Source: Treponema sp. (GTDB taxonomy: Bacteria > Spirochaetota > Spirochaetia > Treponematales > Breznakiellaceae). Taken from it: a stretch of 9,295 nt of DNA. The notes beneath the pieces are model-generated. The model was not told the DNA's origin. It did no database searches and was given only the letters and a program-made list of their open reading frames with translations. The first letter of the stretch is position 1; each line of letters begins with the position of its first letter. Below, one piece after another: positions 1 to 4,795 of this stretch. Position numbers and translations under genes: made by a program. The stretch is taken from assembly GCA_031264395.1 (NCBI GenBank), contig JAISEB010000005.1, forward strand, positions 1-9,295. The letters run 5' to 3'.

Positions 1-62
1 AGGAAGAAAAAGAAAAACCACGGACTTCGCGGACAGGACGGACTTTTAATTTTAAATGTATG
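1..62 (-). repeat. Interspersed repeat, left (inverted) copy, cut by window edge
   Basis: Bases 12-43 are the reverse complement of 1921-1952 with one mismatch in 32. Weaker similarity continues through the AT-rich stretch to about 62, which resembles the reverse complement of 1897-1920. A third related copy lies at 2042-2071. The family reads as short GGAC/CGCGGAC-type words beside purine-rich runs on this strand. I see no coding sense in it. The copy probably continues beyond the left edge. Confidence 0.8.
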
Positions 63-67
63 AACTT

Positions 68-92
68 GTTCCAAAAACTGAAGTTTTGGAAC
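68..92. repeat. Short inverted repeat (hairpin) inside the left repeat block
   Basis: GTTCCAAAA at 68-76 pairs with TTTTGGAAC at 84-92, leaving a 7-nt loop that can close further with one bulged A. It has no adjacent T-run, so an intrinsic terminator is not supported. A degenerate relative of the GTTCCAAA...TTTTGG layout occurs at 2240-2264, in the leader of the cyclic-nucleotide-binding gene. Confidence 0.6.
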
Positions 93-104
93 GACCTCGT
101 GTAT

Positions 105-140
105 TTTGTCCGTGTCGTCTGTGTTGTCCGCGGTTGTTTT
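105..140 (-). repeat. Second inverted repeat segment (GTCCGTGT/GTCTGTG type)
   Basis: This stretch is similar to the reverse complement of about 1861-1897, sharing the TTTGTCCGTGT, CGTCTGTG and GGTTGTTTT words with small indels. With 1-62 it forms the left arm of a block that recurs in opposite orientation to the right of the lipoprotein gene. Confidence 0.6.
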
Positions 141-176
141 GAATTCGGAATTACTGCCCGCAGTCTTTTCTCCGCG

Positions 177-205
177 TAGACAAAACCCGCGGTGCGTGGT
201 ATACT
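177..205 (+). promoter_or_regulatory. Sigma70-like promoter upstream of CT-repeat mini-ORF and lipoprotein gene
   Basis: The -35 TAGACA (177-182, 5 of 6 to TTGACA) and the -10 TATACT (200-205, 5 of 6 to TATAAT) are separated by exactly 17 bp. The predicted transcription start is about 211-213, at the ATG of the mini-ORF (213). The mini-ORF could therefore be read leaderless, and the lipoprotein gene would have a leader of about 217 nt containing the CT tract. Confidence 0.65.
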
Positions 206-212
206 ATCCGTT

Positions 213-341
<129 letters not shown>

Positions 342-389
342 TACTCACCGTCATCTTTCCACTCACCTCCATTTCCCTAAAAAAAATTT

Positions 390-422
390 GCCCCGAAGAT
401 CCTTTGGGGCGGCCTCAAGGAG
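390..422 (+). promoter_or_regulatory. Hairpin next to the lipoprotein ribosome binding site
   Basis: Bases 390-398 pair with 402-410 (9 bp, one G-T pair, 3-nt loop). The stem ends 6 nt before the Shine-Dalgarno AAGGAG (417-422), which is 6 nt from ATG 429. On the plus strand there is no T-run after the stem. On the minus strand the stem is followed, after AAA, by eight T, so it could stop antisense transcription. Its position suggests an effect on ribosome access or leader stability. That role is inference. Confidence 0.6.
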
Positions 423-428
423 TAATGT

Positions 429-1631
429 ATGAAACGTATATCGGTATTTTTTACGGCATTCGCCCTTGTGTTCGCCGCCTGTAAAGAGCCCGGTTCCATA
501 TCCGTACCCGTTACCGTTACCTTTAGCGGCAACGGGCATACCGGCGGCATGGTGGTTCCCTCGGCGCTGTTGGGTCCTGCCGGCCTGCCCATGCCCCTGC
601 CTGTCCGGGGAAGCCTCGTAAAGACGGGATGTACGTTCCGGGGCTGGAATACCCAGGCAAACGGGTCCGGCACTGACTATGCCGCGGGCGGTTCTTACGC
701 CTTCGCCGTCGATACTATCCTCTACGCCAAGTGGAAGGCCGACTGGACCGGTATCGACGAAACGGCATCCATCTTTGGTACTTCCCTCATCCTTGGCATT
801 GCCTACGGCGGCGGGAAGTTCGTCGCGGTCGGAGAGGACGGCAAAATGGCCTGGTCCGGCGACGGGGTAACGTGGACCGGCCTCGACGGAACGGCCTCCT
901 CCTTTGGTACTTCTAACATCCTGGGTATCACCTACGGCGGCGGGAAATTCGTCGCGGTCGGGGATTACGGCAAAATGGCCTGGTCCGCCGACGGGGAAAC
1001 ATGGAATGCGGTCGGTACATCCGCCTTTGGTGGTTCTATCGTTTATGGTATTGCCTACGGCGGCGGGAAGTTCGTCGCGGTTGGGCCGCTCGGCCTCATG
1101 GCCTATTCCAGCAACGGGGTAGATTGGACCGGCCTCGACGGAACGGCCTCCACCTTTGGTCCTTCCGGCATCAATGGCATTGCTTGGGGCGGCGGGAAGT
1201 TTGTCGCGGTCGGGCAGAACGGCAGAATGGCCTGGTCCGGCAACGGAGAAACGTGGTATCCGGTCGGTACATCCACCTTTGGTCCTTCCATCATCCAAGG
1301 CATCGCCTATGGCGGCGGGACGTTCGTCGCGGGCGGGTTTGACGGCAAAATGGCCTGGTCCGGCAACGGGGCAGATTGGACCGGCATCGACGGAACGGCT
1401 TCTACTTTTGGTACTTCTGTCATCTGGGGCATTGCCTGGGGCGGCGGGAAGTTCGTCGCGGTCGGGTGGAACACCAAAATGGCCTATTCCGGCAACGGGG
1501 TAACGTGGACCGGCATCGACGGAACGGCCTCCACCTTTGGTACTTCCGGCATCTATGGCATTGCCTACGGCGGCGGGAAGTTCGTCGCGGGTGGGGACAA
1601 CGGCAAAATGGCCTGGCACGAGTACCCATAA
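429..1631 (+). CDS. Lipoprotein with InlB-type repeat and seven propeller-like repeats
   Basis: This 400-aa protein is probably anchored on the cell surface or in the periplasm. The start is ATG 429 with Shine-Dalgarno AAGGAG 6 nt upstream. Residues 1-18 form a lipoprotein signal (MKR, hydrophobic core, FAAC). Cys18 is the likely lipidated residue; Phe at -3 is atypical but spirochaete lipoboxes are loose. Residues about 27-103 match the Listeria-Bacteroides/InlB B-repeat pattern (VTVTFSGNGHTGG, then CTFRGWNTQANGSGTDY, ending LYAKWK), usually found in surface proteins and adhesins. Residues 105-400 are seven repeats of 43 or 41 aa with core GIAYGGGKFVAVG, then GKMAWS, then a W that starts the next unit. 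Seven such units fit a seven-bladed beta-propeller. Ligand and function are unknown; adhesion or polymer binding is only a guess. The last unit lacks its final strand, so residues 105 onward may close the ring. Direct repeats flank and pervade the gene. Confidence 0.88.
   Translation: MKRISVFFTAFALVFAACKEPGSISVPVTVTFSGNGHTGGMVVPSALLGPAGLPMPLPVRGSLVKTGCTFRGWNTQANGSGTDYAAGGSYAFAVDTILYAKWKADWTGIDETASIFGTSLILGIAYGGGKFVAVGEDGKMAWSGDGVTWTGLDGTASSFGTSNILGITYGGGKFVAVGDYGKMAWSADGETWNAVGTSAFGGSIVYGIAYGGGKFVAVGPLGLMAYSSNGVDWTGLDGTASTFGPSGINGIAWGGGKFVAVGQNGRMAWSGNGETWYPVGTSTFGPSIIQGIAYGGGTFVAGGFDGKMAWSGNGADWTGIDGTASTFGTSVIWGIAWGGGKFVAVGWNTKMAYSGNGVTWTGIDGTASTFGTSGIYGIAYGGGKFVAGGDNGKMAWHEYP
744..1628 (+). 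repeat. Seven in-frame 123/129-bp tandem repeats encoding propeller blades
   Basis: Units start at the W codon at 744, 873, 1002, 1125, 1254, 1377 and 1506, with lengths 129, 129, 123, 129, 123, 129 and a final 123. The shorter internal units (3 and 5) carry AVGTS or PVGTS where the others have TGIDGTAS or similar. The Gly-Gly-Gly-Lys-Phe-Val-Ala core is nearly identical at the DNA level between units. Variation is concentrated in a few codons: the two flanking Ile in S-x-I-x-G, and the two after VG or GG. Such identity would allow copy-number change by recombination. Confidence 0.93.
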
Positions 1632-1660
1632 AGGGGAAGAAATTATAACCGCGGAGGACG

Positions 1661-1768
1661 GGCAATGCGCAGAGCGCATTGCCTGAGAGTTTGCGAACCT
1701 TTGGTTCGACGGAGGGAAGAAAGGATTTGTTTCGAAAACTCCACAAGCCAATCCCGCCGGGATTGGCT
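1661..1768. repeat. Cluster of three tight hairpins downstream of the lipoprotein gene
   Basis: Hairpin 1 spans 1661-1683 with a perfect 10-bp stem (GGCAATGCGC) and loop AGA. Hairpin 2 spans 1694-1708 with a 6-bp stem (CGAACC) and loop TTT. Hairpin 3 spans 1746-1768 with a perfect 10-bp stem (AGCCAATCCC) and loop GCC. All have 3-nt loops and none has a T-run, so ordinary intrinsic termination is not obvious. They could be REP-like elements, a structured 3' end protecting the mRNA, or part of a small mobile repeat. The rest of 1632-1784 shows no credible gene. Confidence 0.75.
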
Positions 1769-1784
1769 CAAACTCCGCGTAACT

Positions 1785-1866
1785 CCGCGGTTTTTCTTTT
1801 CCTTCCCTTTTTTCTCCTACTTTTTCGACTTCTTCGACCTCGCGGTAAATTCTTTTCTTCAAAACA
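1785..1866 (+). repeat. Interspersed repeat, copy A (partial)
   Basis: This stretch runs from CCGCGGTTTTTCTTTTC through a pyrimidine-rich part to GCGGTAAATTC and TTCAAAACA. It matches the second part of copies B (1910-2030) and C (2031-2140). Copy A lacks the leading GTCCGTTCTGTCCGCGAAG segment. Confidence 0.8.
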
Positions 1867-1900
1867 AACCACAGACGACACAGACCAACACGGACAAACT
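1861..1900 (+). repeat. ACAGACGACACAGACC-type short repeat
   Basis: The segment is made of short degenerate words (ACAGACGA, CACAGACC, CACGGAC). Its reverse complement resembles 105-140. It separates copy A from copy B. No gene is seen in it. Confidence 0.6.
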
Positions 1901-1909
1901 ATAAATTTG

Positions 1910-2030
1910 AAACTAAAAAAGTCCGTTCTGTCCGCGAAGTCCGTGGTTTTTCTTTCTCTTCCCTTTTTCTCCAACTTTTTCGACTTCTTCGACCTTGCGG
2001 TAAATTCTTTCTTCAAAACACGCCGCCTTG
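1910..2030 (+). repeat. Interspersed repeat, copy B (about 121 bp)
   Basis: The copy starts at AAACTAAAAAAGTCCG, continues with GTCCGCGAAGTCCGTGG, a pyrimidine-rich tract and CGACTTCTTCGACC, and ends in TTCAAAACACGCCGCC. Its start lies 121 bp before the equivalent point of copy C. Bases 1991-2020 are identical to 2103-2132. Bases 1921-1952 form the inverted partner of 12-43. Small open frames exist on the minus strand, but they follow the repeat and no protein is supported. Confidence 0.88.
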
Positions 2031-2140
2031 AGACTAAAAAAGTCCGTTCTGTCCGCGAAGTCCGCGGTTTCTTTTTCTTCCCTATATTTCTTCAACTTCT
2101 TCGACCTTGCGGTAAATTCTTTCTTCAAAACATGCCGCCT
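2031..2140 (+). repeat. Interspersed repeat, copy C
   Basis: This is a direct tandem neighbour of copy B with the same order of segments, shortened by about 9 bp in the pyrimidine-rich part. It ends at ATGCCGCCTTA. After it, 2141-2194 is unique sequence without a gene. The region 1632-2324 therefore holds hairpins, repeats and a promoter only. Confidence 0.85.
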
Positions 2141-2194
2141 TAACGGGAATTTTGACGCTGAAAAAAGTAAACGCCAATGCCCCAGGGCGATACA

Positions 2195-2224
2195 TTGACA
2201 AGATCAAGCCCGCCTACCTATACT
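2195..2224 (+). promoter_or_regulatory. Strong sigma70-like promoter of the cyclic-nucleotide-binding gene
   Basis: A perfect -35 TTGACA (2195-2200), an 18-bp spacer and -10 TATACT (2219-2224, 5 of 6) give a predicted transcription start near 2231. The leader to ATG 2325 would be about 94 nt. Confidence 0.75.
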
Positions 2225-2239
2225 TTTATACGTGAAACT

Positions 2240-2264
2240 GTTCCAAAGCTTCGGGTTTTGGGGC
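2240..2264 (+). promoter_or_regulatory. Hairpin with UUCG-type loop in the leader of the cyclic-nucleotide-binding gene
   Basis: Bases 2240-2249 pair with 2255-2264 (10 bp including three G-T pairs) around TTCGG, so a C(UUCG)G loop is possible. It begins about 9 nt after the predicted transcription start. It could stabilise the 5' end. It resembles the hairpin at 68-92, so it may be a repeat-derived element and not a regulator. Confidence 0.45.
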
Positions 2265-2324
2265 GGTTCCCTACATAAAGTTATTTTCCGGTTTTTACGA
2301 TGCCGGAATGTCATCGGGGATGTA

Positions 2325-3551
2325 ATGGCCGGTTTATTGCTCACGTTTGTCAATTTTCCGAAGGACTCGTACATTACCGTCGAAGGCAAACAAAACGCGG
2401 ACCGCTTTTTTATTATCCGGCAGGGAAAGGTCCGCATTTCCAAGGAAGTGGAGGTCGTCGAGGAAGAAGGGGGAAACATCCTTGGGCCGGGGGATTTCTT
2501 CGGCGTTGTTTCCACCATGTCTTCCCACAGCCACATCGAAACCGCCCAGGCGCTGACGGACATTACCCTCATTTCGGTGGCAAAGGACCAGTATCCCCAG
2601 CTTATCCAGAACAACACCCAGGTGGCAATGAAGATCATCCTCCTGTTTTCAAGGCGGATGCGCTACCTTGACGAGGCCTTGACCCGCCTTACCCTGAAGA
2701 ACACCGCCGAGGCGGACCCTTCCCATCTTTTCAAAGTCGGCGAGTATTACGCCAAGCAGAGCCAGTACAACCAGGCGTACTATGCCTACCACCAGTACAT
2801 CAAATACTGCCCCCGGGGCCAGAACGTGAACATGGCCAGGGAACGGATGATGAAGATAGCCCCCTATGCCAGGGCGGTTAAACTGGAATACAAACCCGAT
2901 GAATTTAACCGGAACTATCCCAAGGATTCCATGATTTTTTCCGAAGGGGAGCCGGGGGATGAGCTTTATATCATACAGAAAGGTTCGGTAAAAATAGCCA
3001 AAATCGTCGACAACAATGAAGTGCTCCTTGCCGTTCTTAAAAGCGGGGATATATTCGGGGAAATGGCCCTTCTTGAAGCCAAACCCCGCGCGGCAAGCGC
3101 CGTCGCCTACGAAGACTGTCAGGTGCTGGCGGTGAACCGGGCCAATTTTGAGCGGATGATAGGAACCCAGCCCCAGATTATTGCCCGTCTTACCACCCTT
3201 CTTTCGGATCGTATCTGGTTCATTTACAAACAGCTTGCCAACACCCTTATTTCCGATCCTTTGGGCCGCATGTACGACGCGCTTCTTATTCAGCTTGAAA
3301 AAAACCGCGTCAATTTTAACGCCTCCCAGTCTTATATCTTCGACTTCGGCCCCAGGGAACTGGTAAACATGGTAGGGCTTGTCCAGAGCGACGGGGCGCT
3401 TGTACTTCGCAAGATGATGGAAAACAAGAAGATACAGATCCTCAAGGACAAGATCTACGCGGTCGACGTATCCGAAGTAAGCAAGCAGACCGAATACTAC
3501 CGGAAGATGCAGAAGATAGAGAAGGCCCGCCGGGAATCGGCCATGAGATAG
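2325..3551 (+). CDS. Cyclic-nucleotide-binding domain protein, CNB-TPR-CNB architecture
   Basis: This 408-aa cytoplasmic protein is probably a Crp-like sensor or regulator. Residues about 14-124 form a first cNMP-binding fold (SYITVEGKQNADRFFIIRQGKV). Its phosphate-binding cassette reads FFGVVSTMSSHSH, without the usual GE...R, so it is likely non-binding. Residues 132-179 resemble a TPR (VGEYYAKQSQYNQAYYAY). Residues 199-304 form a second CNB domain with an intact cassette FGEMALLEAKPRAASA (244-259); Glu246 and Arg255 are the expected ligand contacts. Residues about 310-380 sit where Crp proteins have a winged helix, though a clear recognition helix is not obvious. Treponemes carry proteins of this type. 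The ATG at 2325 is chosen because conserved-looking sequence starts there and GGGG lies 5 nt upstream. A GTG at 2232, at the predicted transcript start, would add 31 residues of leader-like sequence. The ligand (cAMP, cGMP or other) and any DNA target are unknown. Confidence 0.88.
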   Translation: MAGLLLTFVNFPKDSYITVEGKQNADRFFIIRQGKVRISKEVEVVEEEGGNILGPGDFFGVVSTMSSHSHIETAQALTDITLISVAKDQYPQLIQNNTQVAMKIILLFSRRMRYLDEALTRLTLKNTAEADPSHLFKVGEYYAKQSQYNQAYYAYHQYIKYCPRGQNVNMARERMMKIAPYARAVKLEYKPDEFNRNYPKDSMIFSEGEPGDELYIIQKGSVKIAKIVDNNEVLLAVLKSGDIFGEMALLEAKPRAASAVAYEDCQVLAVNRANFERMIGTQPQIIARLTTLLSDRIWFIYKQLANTLISDPLGRMYDALLIQLEKNRVNFNASQSYIFDFGPRELVNMVGLVQSDGALVLRKMMENKKIQILKDKIYAVDVSEVSKQTEYYRKMQKIEKARRESAMR

Positions 3552-3641
3552 CAGAGTTGTTCATAACGCGGGCGCGGTGTGGACAGGCGTGAAACAGGCC
3601 GCCGGGCCTTTCCCCGGAACCTTTCTTCGCCGATAATCAGG

Positions 3642-4226
3642 ATGATGATACGAACCGTTATTTTCCTTGTATGCGCGCTTTTCCTCTGTTCCTCTTTTTC
3701 CGCGGGGGCGCAAGATGCGGAAACCGGAACCCCGGCGTCCCCCGGACCGGCGCCCGAGCCCGTTCCGCTGTCCCGCGCTTTCCGGAGCCTGTCGCTGGGC
3801 ATGAGCCTTGACGAACTCAAGGCGGGCCTTGCCGGGGACGGTCTCTTTGCTTTTCGCGGGGACAGGGACGTGTCCTTCCTCCCCCAGCGGGATCAAAGCC
3901 TCATAGAGACTACAGGTTCGTCCTTTATCAGGCGGGCCTTTTTCCAGCTCCGCGACGGTGAAGTGTTTATCATGGGTTTCGCCCTTAATACGGCGATTGT
4001 AGATCACTATTCCGTTTTTACTTCGCTCGTAAAAAAATACGGCGAGCCTTCGTCCCTTGATCCCCGCCAGGCCGTATGGGAAAGGGACGGCACCCGTATT
4101 TCAATAGAGCGGCCCCTTACGGTAAAATACATGGACATGCGTGTCTTCAACGGCATAATCGACGAGGCGGCCCTTGCCGAATCGCGGGAAATCCGCCTAC
4201 GGGAGGAATTTCTCGATGAATTTTAG
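3642..4226 (+). CDS. Exported protein of unknown function
   Basis: This 194-aa protein is not assigned to a named family. Residues 1-23 form a Sec signal peptide (MMIRTVIFLVCALFLC, then SAGA before Gln24), so it is probably periplasmic. A Pro-rich linker follows (about 28-43), then a compact domain of about 150 residues starting SLSLGMSLDELKAGL. This G-M-S-x-x-E opening is seen in several small periplasmic lipoprotein-like domains, but the likeness is too weak to name. Later features are SFIRRAFFQL, DHYSVFTSLVKKYGEP and an acidic C-terminus (EEFLDEF). ATG 3642 is preferred because it places the signal peptide at the N-terminus. An upstream GTG at 3579 would add 21 charged residues, and ATG 3645 is equally possible. 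The ribosome binding site is poor (CAGG). It lies 90 bp after the cyclic-nucleotide-binding gene and overlaps the DUF192 gene, so cotranscription is likely. Confidence 0.78.
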   Translation: MMIRTVIFLVCALFLCSSFSAGAQDAETGTPASPGPAPEPVPLSRAFRSLSLGMSLDELKAGLAGDGLFAFRGDRDVSFLPQRDQSLIETTGSSFIRRAFFQLRDGEVFIMGFALNTAIVDHYSVFTSLVKKYGEPSSLDPRQAVWERDGTRISIERPLTVKYMDMRVFNGIIDEAALAESREIRLREEFLDEF

Positions 4227-4671
4227 GAGGCGGGCCGGGATTCTGTGGGTTTTTTTTCTGGCCGGGATCTTTGCCCGCTGCGGCGCGGGCGCTTCCGCCT
4301 GGGATACGCGGAAACTTGCCATAGAACGGAAGGGGGGGGAACCCCTCCTTGTGCAGGTTGAACTTGCCCGCACCGAAGAAGAAAGGGCGCGGGGGCTCAT
4401 GTTCAGGAGAAGCCTCGAAGACGGAAAGGGGATGCTCTTTATATACGAACACGAGGATAACCTCAGCTTCTGGATGAGCAACACCTACATCCCCCTTTCC
4501 ATCGCCTTTATTTCGCGGGAGGGGCGTATTCTGGAAATTCACGACATGGAGCCTTTGAACCTGAATTCGGTACGTTCCGGCGCAAAGGCCCGTTACGCGC
4601 TGGAAGTGCCGCGGGGCTGGTTCAGCCGGGCGGGAATAGCGCCGGGGGACAGGCTGGAAATCCCGGACTAA
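4216..4671 (+). CDS. DUF192 family exported protein
   Basis: This 151-aa protein has an N-terminal Sec signal (MNFRRRAGILWVFFLAGIFA, cleavage probably after AGASA at about 26) and then one DUF192 domain (about 35-150). The family hallmarks are in order: ARTEEERARGLMFRRSL, GMLF, FWMSNTYIPLSIAFI, GRILEIHDMEP and a C-terminal ALEVPRGWF...GIAPGDRLEI. DUF192 is a small beta-barrel-like domain of unknown biochemical role, often exported. ATG 4216 is chosen because GGGAGGA at 4201-4207 is well spaced and the signal peptide starts there; an in-frame ATG at 4174 would place 14 unlikely residues in front. The start overlaps the preceding gene by 11 nt, which suggests translational coupling. Cys22 follows ARC, a poor lipobox, so lipidation is doubtful. 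Confidence 0.9.
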   Translation: MNFRRRAGILWVFFLAGIFARCGAGASAWDTRKLAIERKGGEPLLVQVELARTEEERARGLMFRRSLEDGKGMLFIYEHEDNLSFWMSNTYIPLSIAFISREGRILEIHDMEPLNLNSVRSGAKARYALEVPRGWFSRAGIAPGDRLEIPD

Positions 4672-4674
4672 AAC

Positions 4675-4703
4675 TTGTGTGCGGTATTTTTTTGCTGTAC
4701 AAT
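4675..4703 (+). promoter_or_regulatory. Candidate sigma70-like promoter of clpC
   Basis: TTGTGT (4675-4680) and TACAAT (4698-4703) are 17 bp apart. The -10 matches 5 of 6; the -35 keeps TTG only. Predicted start is about 4710, giving a leader of about 86 nt. No CIRCE operator (TTAGCACTC...GAGTGCTAA) and no obvious CtsR heptad repeat is present. Confidence 0.5.
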
Positions 4704-4721
4704 AAAATTGGTGAAGGATAC

Positions 4722-4777
4722 GAAGATCTTTTCCAGCCGGAAAAGGTTTTCGTGTCTCTTTTTGGGACAGGATCTTC
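4722..4777 (+). promoter_or_regulatory. Possible three-way-junction structure in the clpC leader
   Basis: GAAGATC (4722-4728) pairs with GATCTTC (4771-4777) and encloses two hairpins: TTTTCC/GGAAAA (4729-4734 with 4739-4744, loop AGCC) and GTCTC/GGGAC (4754-4758 with 4764-4768, loop TTTTT). The Shine-Dalgarno AGGGG (4785-4789) lies just outside. The fold is visible in sequence. A role in thermal or translational control of clpC is inference. Several A-U-rich short stems would melt easily. Confidence 0.5.
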
Positions 4778-4795
4778 CAAAAAAAGGGGCGTGGT

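Noticed and set aside
744..1628. Diversity-generating retroelement acting on the propeller repeats
   Set aside because: Seven C-ending codons at two variable sites recall adenine-directed mutagenesis of AAC, but other variable codons do not fit. A C-rich third position is also common here. No reverse transcriptase, template repeat or accessory gene is in the window.
679..1648. Other plus-strand open frames of 61-115 codons across the repeat region
   Set aside because: They are out-of-frame readings of the same 123/129-bp units.
1661..1683. Intrinsic terminator of the lipoprotein gene
   Set aside because: The stem is perfect but is followed by TGAGAG and not a T-run. It may still affect 3' ends.
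363..1862. A 499-codon open frame on the minus strand opposite the lipoprotein gene
   Set aside because: It is the antisense of repeats whose length is a multiple of 3, so the frame stays open throughout. The sense strand has a signal peptide, a Shine-Dalgarno and recognisable domains, whereas the antisense product is a low-complexity repeat without family features.
1768..2128. Two minus-strand open frames (82 and 71 codons) both starting MKKEFTARSKK
   Set aside because: Both follow the interspersed repeat copies. Their likeness comes from the DNA repeat, they are highly Lys/Arg-rich, and there is no sign of selection as protein.
1785..2140. CRISPR array
   Set aside because: The units are about 121 bp, few, and diverged. 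There are no short constant repeats with unique spacers and no cas genes.
3595..3620. Terminator between the cyclic-nucleotide-binding gene and the next gene
   Set aside because: AGGCC/GGCCT can pair, but only TTT follows and then C-rich sequence, so it is too weak to call.
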